Positions 44,406 through 53,697 of a stretch of 64,000 nucleotides of DNA are shown in pieces. The translations under genes and the position numbers were made by a program. The DNA is taken from assembly GCA_029558905.1 (NCBI GenBank), contig JAKQCX010000030.1, positions 1 to 64,000 of the forward strand, given 5' to 3'. The notes below the pieces were generated by a model, which saw only the letters and a list, made by a program, of their open reading frames with translations, was not told where the DNA came from and did not search any database. Each line of letters begins with the position of its first letter. The stretch's first letter is position 1. This DNA comes from Pseudomonadota bacterium. Its GTDB lineage: Bacteria > Pseudomonadota > Gammaproteobacteria > Burkholderiales > Thiobacillaceae.

Positions 44406-45113
44406 ATGTACAAGAAAACGATCCTGATCGCCGCCAGCCTTGCTCTGGGGTTGGGCGGTTGCGCCACCCGGGGTGGCGATCCATACGAGGTCGATGACCC
44501 GCTGGAGCCCATGAACCGGCGCATCCACGGCTTCAACGAGGCCGTGGACAAGGCGGTGGTCAAGCCCGTGGCCCAAGGCTATGACGCGGTCATGCCCGCC
44601 CCCCTGAAGACGGGGGTACGCAATTTCTTCTCCAATCTGGACGATGTCACGGTTCTGGCCAATGACATCCTGCAGTTCAAGCTGGAACAGGGGGTCTCCG
44701 ACTTCCTGCGCCTGGCCTTCAACAGTACCTTCGGCATGTTCGGCCTGCTGGACATCGCATCGGAAATGGGGCTGCGCAAGCACGACGAAGATTTTGGCCA
44801 GACGCTGGGACGCTGGGGGGTGGGCCCCGGCCCCTATCTGGTGTTGCCTTTCCTGGGGTCCAGTACCTTCCGGGACACCGTGGGCTATGTGGTGGACACG
44901 GAATATACCGATCAGGTCCGGCTGCACGACGACGTGGCGACGCGCAACCCGGTCCTCGCGCTGCGTCTGGTCAGCCGCCGCGCGGATCTGCTGGATGCCA
45001 AGGAGGCCGTCGATACGGCGGCCCTGGATGGCTACGAATTCATGCGTGACCTCTATCTGGCGCGGCGCAAGAGCCTCGTTTACGACGGGAAGCCGCCTGT
45101 GGAGGATGAGTAA
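44406..45113 (+). CDS. mlaA: Outer-membrane lipid asymmetry lipoprotein MlaA (VacJ)
   Basis: A 235-residue lipoprotein with lipobox LGLGGC (Cys19). MlaA removes mislocalised phospholipids from the outer leaflet and passes them to MlaC. The family blocks DPLEPMNRRIHGFNEAVDKA and GRWGVGPGPYLVLPFLGSS are complete. The rest of the Mla system is not in the window. The last eight bases overlap the greB start. Confidence 0.95.
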   Translation: MYKKTILIAASLALGLGGCATRGGDPYEVDDPLEPMNRRIHGFNEAVDKAVVKPVAQGYDAVMPAPLKTGVRNFFSNLDDVTVLANDILQFKLEQGVSDFLRLAFNSTFGMFGLLDIASEMGLRKHDEDFGQTLGRWGVGPGPYLVLPFLGSSTFRDTVGYVVDTEYTDQVRLHDDVATRNPVLALRLVSRRADLLDAKEAVDTAALDGYEFMRDLYLARRKSLVYDGKPPVEDE

Positions 45114-45663
45114 GGCCTTCGTCCGGGAAGACGGCCCGGAGGAGGAGGAAGGGGAAGACGGAGTCTCTCTCCTGCCCCCCGGTGGCAGAAATTACATGAC
45201 GCCGGCGGGTCATGCCCGCATGCAGGCTGAGCTTCAGCGCCTGGTCAGGACGGAGCGTCCCGAGGTGGTCAATGTGGTGTCCTGGGCCGCGGGCAATGGT
45301 GACCGCTCCGAGAACGGCGACTACATCTATGGCAAGAGGCGCCTGCGCGAGATCGACCGGCGCATCCGCTTTCTTGGCAAACGTCTGGAAAACAGTGTCG
45401 TGGTGGATCCCCGCCGACAGGAAAACACCGGGCAGGTCTTCTTCGGCGCCACGGTCACCATCCTGGACGAGACCGGCGCTCAGGCCACCTACAGCATCGT
45501 CGGTATCGACGAGACCGACCCCGAGCAAGGGCGTATCTCCTGGATATCCCCTCTGGCCCGGGCCCTGATCAAGGCACGCCTGGGGGATACAGTGCGCTTT
45601 CTGGCACCCGGTGGCGTCCGGGAACTGGAAATCGTCGACATCCAATATCTGGATCTGGCTTGA
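45106..45663 (+). CDS. greB: Transcription elongation factor GreB
   Basis: A 185-residue factor that rescues backtracked RNA polymerase. The coiled-coil tip with its acidic residues is visible (NGDRSENGDYIYGKRRLREIDRR as successive segments), and the C-terminal FKBP-like domain ends in LEIVDIQY. YIYGKRRL favours GreB over GreA. The ATG at 45106 overlaps the end of mlaA and has GGAGG immediately adjacent. An acidic insertion near residues 10-18 (PEEEEGEDG) is unusual. Confidence 0.92.
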   Translation: MSKAFVREDGPEEEEGEDGVSLLPPGGRNYMTPAGHARMQAELQRLVRTERPEVVNVVSWAAGNGDRSENGDYIYGKRRLREIDRRIRFLGKRLENSVVVDPRRQENTGQVFFGATVTILDETGAQATYSIVGIDETDPEQGRISWISPLARALIKARLGDTVRFLAPGGVRELEIVDIQYLDLA

Positions 45664-45713
45664 CCCTGGGGTGCGCGCCTCCGGTAAGATGCGCAAACTC
45701 CAGAGGAGACCAC

Positions 45714-46352
45714 ATGACCATGTCCACGATCCGTGTCCTGCTGCTGGACGATCACCCCCTCCTGCGCCTGGGTGTGCGCCGTTCCATCGAGAGTGAGGCA
45801 GGTTTCAGCGTGGTGGGCGAATGCGAGGATCTGGCCTCCGTACGGGCCTGGCTGGCCGCCGGGGGAACGGCGGATGTGGCGATTCTGGATCGCAGCCTGC
45901 CGGACGGGGATGGCCTGACCGCCATGCCCGAGCTCAAGGCCGCCGGCATGAAGGTCATCGTCCTCACCGTGGAGGATGATGACGAGGAGATCCGTGCCGC
46001 CATCGATGCCGGTGTGGACGGTTACCTGCTCAAATCCTCCGATACCGACCAGATTCTGCATGCCATCGGCATCGTGCTCCAGGATGCGGGCGCCTTCCCT
46101 CCCCAGGTGGTGCAAAAGCTCACCCGCAGCACCGGTACGGATCCCCTGGTCAAGCTTTCCGCCCGGGAGATCGAAATTGCGGAATACGTGGCCCAGGGCT
46201 ATAGCAACAAGGTGATCGGCGCCAAGCTCAAACTGTCGGACAACACCGTGCGCAACCACCTGGCCAATATCAGGCAGAAACTCAACTTCCACAACCGGGT
46301 GCAGGTTGCGACCCTGGTGCTGCAGCACCTGAGGAAAAACAGGCGTATCTGA
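45714..46352 (+). CDS. NarL/FixJ-type response regulator
   Basis: A 212-residue two-component regulator. The receiver has the acidic pair (LLLDDHPLLRLG), the phospho-Asp in AILDRSLPDGDG, Thr in IVLTVEDDDEE and Lys in GYLLKSS, so it should be phosphorylatable. The LuxR-type helix-turn-helix is IEIAEYVAQGYSNKVIGAKL with NTVRNHLANIRQKL. There is no histidine kinase nearby. GAGGAG lies seven bases before the ATG. It lies five bases before the metal-efflux gene set, which it may control. Confidence 0.92.
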   Translation: MTMSTIRVLLLDDHPLLRLGVRRSIESEAGFSVVGECEDLASVRAWLAAGGTADVAILDRSLPDGDGLTAMPELKAAGMKVIVLTVEDDDEEIRAAIDAGVDGYLLKSSDTDQILHAIGIVLQDAGAFPPQVVQKLTRSTGTDPLVKLSAREIEIAEYVAQGYSNKVIGAKLKLSDNTVRNHLANIRQKLNFHNRVQVATLVLQHLRKNRRI

Positions 46353-46357
46353 CACCC

Positions 46358-46681
46358 GTGCGTCCCTTTCTGGTCATTTTCCTGCGTTGCATCCTGGGCC
46401 TGGGCCTGGGTTTCACGCCCGTGGCCAATGCCCTGGAGATGGCGAGCATGGCAACACCCCGGCAAGGGCCACCGTCCTGCCATGCCGCCGAAGCGGACCA
46501 GCATCGGACGGATGGCAAGGCCCAGGGCAAGGCCCATTGCCATTGCGCCATGAGCATTGCCCTGCCCGTGACGACGGGCCCCGACGGAAAGACCGTCGTG
46601 GCCTCCGATCACCCCCTCACCGAGCCGCGTCTCCTCCTGGGCGGCGCCTTCCTGCCGGACACCCCGCCGCCACGCGCCTGA
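46358..46681 (+). CDS. Small secreted Cys/His-rich protein upstream of cusC
   Basis: A 107-residue protein starting at GTG with a signal peptide (LRCILGLGLGFTPVANA). The mature part is short, with a Cys/His cluster (SCHAAEADQH then HCHCAMS) and a proline-rich end. It is likely periplasmic and could bind metal, similar in style to DUF2946 proteins next to copper efflux genes. The family cannot be confirmed. It lies five bases after the response regulator and 63 bases before the efflux channel gene. Confidence 0.65.
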   Translation: MRPFLVIFLRCILGLGLGFTPVANALEMASMATPRQGPPSCHAAEADQHRTDGKAQGKAHCHCAMSIALPVTTGPDGKTVVASDHPLTEPRLLLGGAFLPDTPPPRA

Positions 46682-46744
46682 GGCCCCTCCATCCCGGGTC
46701 TCGATCGGTCGCCGCCATGCGGCCAATAGCGTGTGGAGCCTTGC

Positions 46745-48067
46745 ATGAACACCATTTCCTTCGTCCGTGGGCCGCGTTCCCGTGTCGCCCGCATCGTGTC
46801 GTTTTGCCTGGCCTGTCTGGTCGGCGACACCCAGGCAGCGGGCCCGTCCGTCCTCGGCCTGGACCAGGCCGTGGCCCTCGCCCTGCGTCACCAGCCCCAG
46901 CTGGAGCGCATCGCCGGCCGCATCCATGCAGCCGAGGCCAGCGCCACCGCCGAGGCCGAGTTGCCGGACCCGCGCCTGACCCTGGGATTGTCCAGCCTGC
47001 CCCTGGACAGTCTCTCCTTCACCCGCGACGACATGACCCAGGCCGTGGTGGGTGTCAGCCAGGTGATCCCCGGCGGCCGCAAGCGTCAGCTGGCCGGCGA
47101 GCGCATGCGTGTCGAGGCCGGCCGCAACGAGGCCGAGCTGGCCGCCACCCGCCTGCGCATCGCGCGGGACGTGGCCCAGGCCTGGCTCGACCTGTATTAC
47201 CCGGAGCAGGCCTTGGGCCTGCTGGCCGATATCGCGCGTGAATACGGGCGGGAACTGGACTGGGCCGACGTGGCCCTGGCCACCGGCGGCCTGAATCAGG
47301 CGGATGCCCTGGCGCTGCGCATGCAGCGCATCTACGTCCAGGACCAGATGGCGGACCTGCAACGCGAGGTGGTCCGCGCCCGGGTGGCGCTGCAGCGCTG
47401 GACCGGCACCCTGGCGGCCGATGTCCACGCCGGGGGTGAGCTGCCCCAGGCCCCCGAAAAGGACACGGAGGCGGGGCAGCCGGCCCTGGATGCGCATCCG
47501 GAGCTGACCATCCTGCGACGCGACATGGACCTGGCCCGCAGTGAGGCGGCCCTGGCCCGGGAGGCCTACAAGTCCGACTGGGAGGTGGATGTGGCCTATG
47601 GCCTGCGCGGGGGTGGGCGCACCGACATGCTGTCGGTGCAGGTCGCCGTGGATCTGCCCCTGTTCCCGAAGAGGCGCCAGGATCGGCGTCTGGCCGCTCG
47701 CCTGGCCGCCGTGGACAGCGCCGGCCATGGTCTGGAGGATCGTCGTCGCGCGCTCGCCGCCGAACTGGCCAGTGCCCAGGCCGAATGGCAGGCGGCCAAT
47801 GCGCGCATCGTCCATTTCCGGGATCAGCTCCTGCCCCTGGCCCAGCGCCGGGTGGAGAGTGCCCTGGTGACCTACCGGACCGGAAAATCCCCGTATTCCG
47901 GCGTGCTGGAGGCACGCCGCGCCGAGCTGGAGGCACGCCTGCAGCTCCTGCGCCAGCAGGTGGCCCGGGCGCGGGCGGCCATCGACCTGCGCTACTACCT
48001 GGGCAACACCGCGGAACCGGGTCCGGGTGCCGATACCATACAACTCAGCAGCGGGAGCACGCCATGA
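46745..48067 (+). CDS. cusC: Outer-membrane channel of a heavy-metal RND pump (CusC-like)
   Basis: A 440-residue TolC-family protein. A signal peptide (IVSFCLACLVGDTQAA) is followed by two repeats of the outer-membrane-factor domain (ALALRHQPQLERIAGRIHAA in the first). It would form the exit duct for the pump. The ATG at 46745 has GGAG six bases upstream; a GTG four codons earlier lacks this. Its stop overlaps the adaptor start (ATGA). Confidence 0.88.
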   Translation: MNTISFVRGPRSRVARIVSFCLACLVGDTQAAGPSVLGLDQAVALALRHQPQLERIAGRIHAAEASATAEAELPDPRLTLGLSSLPLDSLSFTRDDMTQAVVGVSQVIPGGRKRQLAGERMRVEAGRNEAELAATRLRIARDVAQAWLDLYYPEQALGLLADIAREYGRELDWADVALATGGLNQADALALRMQRIYVQDQMADLQREVVRARVALQRWTGTLAADVHAGGELPQAPEKDTEAGQPALDAHPELTILRRDMDLARSEAALAREAYKSDWEVDVAYGLRGGGRTDMLSVQVAVDLPLFPKRRQDRRLAARLAAVDSAGHGLEDRRRALAAELASAQAEWQAANARIVHFRDQLLPLAQRRVESALVTYRTGKSPYSGVLEARRAELEARLQLLRQQVARARAAIDLRYYLGNTAEPGPGADTIQLSSGSTP

Positions 48068-49527
48068 ACAGCATCGTGAAGATCCTCGTGAGCCTGCTCC
48101 TGGGTCTGGGCCTGGGGGGCACGGGTGTGTGGCTGGTTCTGAAACAACCGGCCCCGCACGGCCAGGATGGGCATGGCCAGGCCGAAGCCCCGGCCGGCCG
48201 CCCGATCCTCTACTGGTACGACCCCATGGTGCCGGACCAGCACTTCGACAAGCCGGGCAAGTCTCCCTTCATGGACATGGACCTGGTGCCCAAATATGCA
48301 GACGAGGCGGGCCCCGCCGGCACGGTGCGCATCGACCCGCGCACCCTGCAGAACTTGGGGGTGCGCACCGCGCCCGCGGAGGAGGACAGGCTTTGGCGCC
48401 GCGTCGACACCGTGGGCACGGTGCAGGTGGATGAGAACCGGATACGTGTGGTGCAGGCCCGCGCCAGCGGCTACATTGAGCGTCTGCACGTGCGTGCCGT
48501 GAATGCGCCGGTGCGGCGCGGGCAGCCTCTGGCCGAGGTCTACAGCCCGGACCTGTTCGCCGCCCAGGAGGAATATCGCCTGGCCCTGCAGCACCCGGAT
48601 GATCCGGCCTTGATCGGGGCGGCACGGCAGAAATTGCTGTTTCTGGGCCTCGCACCGGCCCAGGTAGAGCACATCGCGGCGGGTGGGCCTGCACAGCGGC
48701 GGGTGGTCTACTACGCCCCGGTCTCCGGGGTGGTGAGTGAGCTGGTCGCCAGGGAGGGGGCCAGTGTTTCCGACGGCAGCCCGCTCATGACCCTGAGCGA
48801 TCTCTCGCGGGTCTGGATCATGGCCCAGGTGCCCGAGGACCAGGCGGACTGGATCGTGCCCGGCAAGGATGCGGAGGTCCGCTTGCCCTCCAGGCCCGGC
48901 GTGACCCTCGACGGCAAGGTGGACTACATCTATCCCGAATTCAACCGCAGCGCCCGCACCCTGCAGGTGCGCATCGCCCTGGCCAACCCGGACCTGGCGC
49001 TGAAGCCGGGCATGTACGCCGAAGTCACCCTTTACGGTGGCGCCAGCGCGCCCGCGGTGCTGGTGCCCAGCGAGGCGGTCATCGCCACCGGCAAGCGCAG
49101 CCTCGTCCTGGTGGCGGAGGGGCAGGGTCGCTTCCGGCCGGCGGTGGTAAAGACCGGCATGCAGAATGATGGCCGCACCCAGATCCTGGCAGGCCTGCAG
49201 CCCGGTGAGCAGGTGGTGGTGTCCGGTCAGTTCCTGATCGAGTCCGAGGCCAACCTGAAGGGCCTGCTGGCCCGCCTGGAAGGCCCGGAGCAGACCTGGC
49301 GGGGCAGCGGCCGCATCACTGCCGTGAATGCCGCCGAAGGCCTGCTGGAGATGGCGCATGCGCCCATTCCCGCCATCGACTGGCCGGCCATGACCATGCC
49401 ATTCGACGTGGCCAGTGCCGGGCTGCTCGAGGGGCTGAAGGTGGGGCAGGAAGTGGATTTCGACCTGGCCCGGCGGGGGGATGGTTACGTGGTGGTGGCC
49501 ATCCACGCGCGGGAGTCCGCGCCATGA
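48064..49527 (+). CDS. cusB: Metal-efflux adaptor with a fused CusF domain (CusB-like)
   Basis: A 487-residue periplasmic adaptor. After an N-terminal anchor comes a heavy-metal-binding segment (WYDPMVPDQHFDKPG, FMDMDLVPKY), then lipoyl and beta-barrel domains. The last 80 residues (GSGRITAVNAAEGLLEMAH, then IDWPAMTMPFDV) match CusF, with the Trp and M-x-M copper/silver ligands, so metal donor and adaptor are one chain. It is coupled to cusC and cusA by four-base overlaps. Copper or silver is the likely substrate. Confidence 0.92.
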   Translation: MNSIVKILVSLLLGLGLGGTGVWLVLKQPAPHGQDGHGQAEAPAGRPILYWYDPMVPDQHFDKPGKSPFMDMDLVPKYADEAGPAGTVRIDPRTLQNLGVRTAPAEEDRLWRRVDTVGTVQVDENRIRVVQARASGYIERLHVRAVNAPVRRGQPLAEVYSPDLFAAQEEYRLALQHPDDPALIGAARQKLLFLGLAPAQVEHIAAGGPAQRRVVYYAPVSGVVSELVAREGASVSDGSPLMTLSDLSRVWIMAQVPEDQADWIVPGKDAEVRLPSRPGVTLDGKVDYIYPEFNRSARTLQVRIALANPDLALKPGMYAEVTLYGGASAPAVLVPSEAVIATGKRSLVLVAEGQGRFRPAVVKTGMQNDGRTQILAGLQPGEQVVVSGQFLIESEANLKGLLARLEGPEQTWRGSGRITAVNAAEGLLEMAHAPIPAIDWPAMTMPFDVASAGLLEGLKVGQEVDFDLARRGDGYVVVAIHARESAP

Positions 49528-52500
49528 TCGCCCGCCTCATCCACTGGTCCCTGGCCAACCGCTTCCTGGTGCTGCTGGTCACCCTGCTGCTCACGGCCTG
49601 GGGCGCGGTGGCCACCCTGCAGATGCCGGTGGATGCCATCCCCGACCTGTCCGACGTGCAGGTGATCATCCGTACCCCCTACGAAGGCCAGGCCCCGCGG
49701 GTGGTGGAGGATCAGGTCACCTACCCCCTGGCCACCACCATGCTGTCGGTGCCCGGGGCGCGTGCGGTACGGGGCTATTCCATGTTCGGCGACTCATTCA
49801 TCTATGTGCTGTTCGCCGACGGCACCGACCCCTACTGGGCCCGCTCCCGCGTGCTGGAGTACCTCAACTCCGCCGCCGAGCGCCTGCCCGCCGGGGTGCG
49901 CCCGGCCCTGGGGCCCGATGCCACCGGCGTGGGCTGGGTCTACCAGTACGCCCTGGTGGACCGGAGCGGCCGGCACGACCTGGCCCAGTTGCGCACCCTG
50001 CAAGACTGGTTCCTGAAGTTCGAGCTCCAGGCCCTGGCCAATGTGGCCGAGGTGGCCACGGTGGGGGGCATGGTGAAGCAGTATCAGATCCTCATCGACC
50101 CGGTGCGCCTGCGCGCCTACGGGGTCAGCCTGGACAGGGTCATGGAGGCGGTGCGCAACGCCAACAGCGAGACGGGAGGCTCGGTGCTGGAGATGGCGGA
50201 GGCGGAGTACATGCTGCGTGCCACCGGCTATCTGCAGTCGGTGCAGGACATCGAACGCATCCCCGTGGGCCTGGGCGGCGAGGGCACCCCCATCTATGTG
50301 CGCGACGTGGCACGCGTGCAGATCGGCCCGCAGTTGCGCAGCGGCATCGCCGAGCTCGATGGTGAAGGGGAGGTGGTGGGAGGGGTGATCATCATGCGCC
50401 AGGGCGCCAACGCCCTGCAGACCATCGCCGCCGTGAAGGCCAAGCTGGAAGAACTGAAGCACGGTCTGCCCAAGGGGGTGGAGATCGTGCCCACCTATGA
50501 CCGCTCCGGGCTCATCCAACGCGCGGTGGAAACCCTCTCGCACAAGCTGGTGGAGGAATTCGTGGTGGTGGCCCTGGTGTGCCTGGCCTTCCTGTTCCAC
50601 CTGCGTTCGTCCTTCGTGGCCATCATTTCCCTGCCCATCGGCGTGCTGGTGGCCTTCATCATCATGCGCCAGCAGGGCATCAACGCCAACATCATGTCTC
50701 TGGGCGGCATCGCCATCGCCATCGGCGCCATGGTGGACGCGGCCATCGTCATGATCGAGAACGCCCACAAGCATCTGGAGCACTGGCGTGCCCGGCATCC
50801 GGGCGAGGCGCCGAGCGGCGGCGACTATTTCCGCATCACCGGAGAGGCAGCGGCGGAAGTGGGTCCCGCCCTGTTCTTCTGCCTGCTCATCATCACCGTG
50901 AGCTTCCTGCCGGTGTTTACCCTCGAGGCCCAGGAAGGCCGCCTGTTCGCGCCCCTGGCGTTCACCAAGACCTATGCCATGGCGGCGGCGGCGGGGCTGT
51001 CGGTGACCCTGGTGCCGGTGCTCATGGGCTGGCTCATCCGCGGCCCGATGAAGCCGGAGACCCGGAACCCCCTCAACCGCCTGCTCATCGCCTTGTACCG
51101 GCCCCTCATCCACCTGGCCCTGGCGCACCCGGTCAAGCTGCTGATCCTGGCCGGCCTGGCCCTGGCACTCACGGCCTGGCCCTTGAGCCGCATCGGCAGC
51201 GAATTCATCCCACCCCTGGACGAGGGCGATCTGCTCTACATGCCCACGACCCTGCCCGGCCTGTCACCGGCCAAGGCGGCGGAGGTCCTGCAGCTCTCGG
51301 ACCGCATGATCAAGACCGTGCCGGAGGTGCGGCGCGTGTTCGGCAAGATCGGCCGTGCCGAGACCGCCACCGATCCCGCGCCCCTGACCATGCTGGAGAC
51401 CACCATCCAGCTCAAGCCGCATGGACAGTGGCGCCCGGGCATGACCCTGGAAGGCATCATCGCCGAGCTGGATGCAGCGGTGCGCATCCCCAGCCTCACC
51501 AACCTCTGGATCCAGCCCATCCGCACACGCATCGACATGCTGGCCACCGGCATCCGCAGTCCCATCGGCGTGAAGATCGCCGGACCGGACCTAGCCGAGA
51601 TCGAGCGCCTGGGCACGGAAACCGAGGCCCTGCTCAAGGGCATGCCGGAGACCGGCAGCGCCTATTTCGAGCGCGTGGCCACCGGCCGCTACCTCAACGT
51701 GCGCATCGACCGGCAGGCCGCGGCCCGGTATGGCCTGAGCATCGCCGACGTGCAGAAGCTCATCGCCGTGGGGGTGGGGGGGGCCCGGGTGACGGAGACC
51801 CTGGAGGGCCGGGAGCGTTACCCGGTGCAGATCCGCTTCCCCCGGGAGTTGCGGGATAGTCCCGCGGCCCTGGCGCGGCTGCCCCTGATCACCGCCCAGG
51901 GCGCCACCGTACCCCTGGGGGCGGTAGCGCAAATCGAGATCGCCGATGGACCGCCCATGCTGCGCAGCGAGAATGCGCGCCCCAATGGCTGGATCTTCGT
52001 CGACATCCACGGTGACGACCTGGGGGGCTATGTGACCCGGGCGCAGCGGCTGGTGTCGGAGAACATCACCCTGCCCCCGGGCTATTCCATCGCCTGGTCC
52101 GGCCAGTACGAGTACCTGGAGCGGGCGCAGGCGCGCCTGAAGATGGTGGTGCCCCTTACCCTGGGGCTCATCTTCCTGCTGCTCTATCTCATCTTTCGCA
52201 ACCTGTGGCAGCCCCTGCTCATCATGGCCACCCTGCCCTTCGCCCTCATCGGCGGCTACTGGCTGCTGTATGTCCTGGGCTACAACATGTCCGTGGCGGT
52301 GGCCGTGGGCTTCATCGCCCTGGCCGGCGTGGCGGCGGAGTTCGGCGTGATCATGCTCATCTACCTGGATCAGGCGGTGCAGGCCCGGCAGGCCGCCGGT
52401 TCGCTGCAAAGCCGGGCCGACCTGCTGGCGGCCGTCATCGCCGGTTCCGTGCAGCGGGTGCGGCCCAAGGCCATGACCGTGGCCGTGATCCTGGCGGGTC

Positions 52501-52652
52501 TGCTGCCCATCATGCTGGGCACGGGCACCGGCAGCGAGGTCATGCAGCGCATCGCCGCGCCCATGGTGGGCGGCATGCTCAGCGCGCCCCTGCTGTCCAT
52601 GTTCGTCATCCCCGTGCTCTATCTGCTGTGGCGCGGGAGAGGTCTCAAGTAG
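49524..52652 (+). CDS. cusA: Heavy-metal RND efflux pump (CusA-like)
   Basis: A 1042-residue inner-membrane pump of the HME-RND class. The twelve-helix layout and two large periplasmic loops are seen; family signatures include DAIPDLSDVQVIIRTPYEGQ near the N-terminus, MSLGGIAIAIGAMVDAAIVM in helix 4 and AVGFIALAGVAAEFGVIM near the C-terminus. It exports monovalent metal ions by proton antiport, with CusB and CusC. It starts at ATG overlapping the cusB stop. Confidence 0.95.
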   Translation: MIARLIHWSLANRFLVLLVTLLLTAWGAVATLQMPVDAIPDLSDVQVIIRTPYEGQAPRVVEDQVTYPLATTMLSVPGARAVRGYSMFGDSFIYVLFADGTDPYWARSRVLEYLNSAAERLPAGVRPALGPDATGVGWVYQYALVDRSGRHDLAQLRTLQDWFLKFELQALANVAEVATVGGMVKQYQILIDPVRLRAYGVSLDRVMEAVRNANSETGGSVLEMAEAEYMLRATGYLQSVQDIERIPVGLGGEGTPIYVRDVARVQIGPQLRSGIAELDGEGEVVGGVIIMRQGANALQTIAAVKAKLEELKHGLPKGVEIVPTYDRSGLIQRAVETLSHKLVEEFVVVALVCLAFLFHLRSSFVAIISLPIGVLVAFIIMRQQGINANIMSLGGIAIAIGAMVDAAIVMIENAHKHLEHWRARHPGEAPSGGDYFRITGEAAAEVGPALFFCLLIITVSFLPVFTLEAQEGRLFAPLAFTKTYAMAAAAGLSVTLVPVLMGWLIRGPMKPETRNPLNRLLIALYRPLIHLALAHPVKLLILAGLALALTAWPLSRIGSEFIPPLDEGDLLYMPTTLPGLSPAKAAEVLQLSDRMIKTVPEVRRVFGKIGRAETATDPAPLTMLETTIQLKPHGQWRPGMTLEGIIAELDAAVRIPSLTNLWIQPIRTRIDMLATGIRSPIGVKIAGPDLAEIERLGTETEALLKGMPETGSAYFERVATGRYLNVRIDRQAAARYGLSIADVQKLIAVGVGGARVTETLEGRERYPVQIRFPRELRDSPAALARLPLITAQGATVPLGAVAQIEIADGPPMLRSENARPNGWIFVDIHGDDLGGYVTRAQRLVSENITLPPGYSIAWSGQYEYLERAQARLKMVVPLTLGLIFLLLYLIFRNLWQPLLIMATLPFALIGGYWLLYVLGYNMSVAVAVGFIALAGVAAEFGVIMLIYLDQAVQARQAAGSLQSRADLLAAVIAGSVQRVRPKAMTVAVILAGLLPIMLGTGTGSEVMQRIAAPMVGGMLSAPLLSMFVIPVLYLLWRGRGLK

Positions 52653-52847
52653 CACGCCACCCGCCGGGATTCCTCATGGCGTCCCGAGGACGGGCCGTGC
52701 ATGCGTCTGTCGGGAGGAGGCGTGCATGGGGACGGCCAGGTATACGCCGCACCTGGCCGGCCTCCTCGCGGCCCGGCTGGTGAGCGTGGCGAGGCACCCG
52801 GCGCGGCGCTGTTAGAATCGGCCCGCTTTCTCCAACGGAACCGCACA

Positions 52848-53672
52848 GTGGATTTCATGCTCCTGTTCAAGGCCCTCATCCTCGGCATCGTCGAGGGCCT
52901 CACCGAATTCCTGCCCATCTCCAGCACCGGCCACCTGATCCTGGCGGGGGATCTGTTGGATTTCAATGACGAGAAGGGCAAGGTGTTCGAGGTGGCCATC
53001 CAGACCGGAGCCATCCTGGCGGTGGTGTGGGATTACCGCGCCAGGTTCGGTGCCGTGGCGCGGGGCCTGCCGCACGACCCGCAGGCGCGCCGCTTCATCC
53101 TCAATCTGTTCCTGGCCTTCGTGCCCATCGCCGTCCTGGGGCTGCTGTTCGGCAAGGTCATCAAGACCAACCTGTTCGCCCCCGTGCCCGTGGCCCTGGC
53201 CTTCATCATCGGTGGCCTGGTGATCTACTGGGCCGAGCGGCGCCGGCATGTGATCCGTGTGCAGGAGGTGGAGGAGCTGTGCTGGCAGGATGCCCTGAAG
53301 CTGGGCTTCGCCCAATGCTTCGCCCTGATCCCCGGCACCTCCCGCTCCGGCGCCACCATCATCGGTGGCCTGTTCATTGGCCTGTCGCGCAAGGCGGCGG
53401 CGGAGTTTTCCTTCTTCCTGGCGGTGCCCACCCTGGGCATGGCCACCCTGTACGACCTGATGAAGCACCGCGAACTGCTGTCCTGGTCCGACCTGCCCAT
53501 GTTCGGCGTGGGCTTCGTGGCGGCCTTCGTCAGTGCCGCCCTGGCGGTGCGGGTGTTCATCCGCTACGTGGCCAGCCATGACTTCACGCTGTTCGTGGTG
53601 TACCGCATCGTCTTCGGCGTGGTGGTGCTGGTCACGGCCTACACCGGTCTGGTGAGCTGGACGGTGCACTGA
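52848..53672 (+). CDS. uppP: Undecaprenyl-diphosphatase UppP (BacA)
   Basis: A 274-residue membrane enzyme that recycles undecaprenyl diphosphate for cell wall and polysaccharide synthesis. The two conserved motifs are [14 protein letters not shown] near the N-terminus and [14 protein letters not shown] in the middle. The GTG at 52848 is preferred because GGAA lies seven bases upstream; ATG at 52857 is the alternative. A TAGAAT (52813-52818) is a possible -10 box. The stop lies 25 bases from the convergent end of chpA. Confidence 0.93.
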   Translation: MDFMLLFKALILGIVEGLTEFLPISSTGHLILAGDLLDFNDEKGKVFEVAIQTGAILAVVWDYRARFGAVARGLPHDPQARRFILNLFLAFVPIAVLGLLFGKVIKTNLFAPVPVALAFIIGGLVIYWAERRRHVIRVQEVEELCWQDALKLGFAQCFALIPGTSRSGATIIGGLFIGLSRKAAAEFSFFLAVPTLGMATLYDLMKHRELLSWSDLPMFGVGFVAAFVSAALAVRVFIRYVASHDFTLFVVYRIVFGVVVLVTAYTGLVSWTVH

Positions 53673-53697
53673 GGCGCCGCGCGGCCCGGGCATGCCC

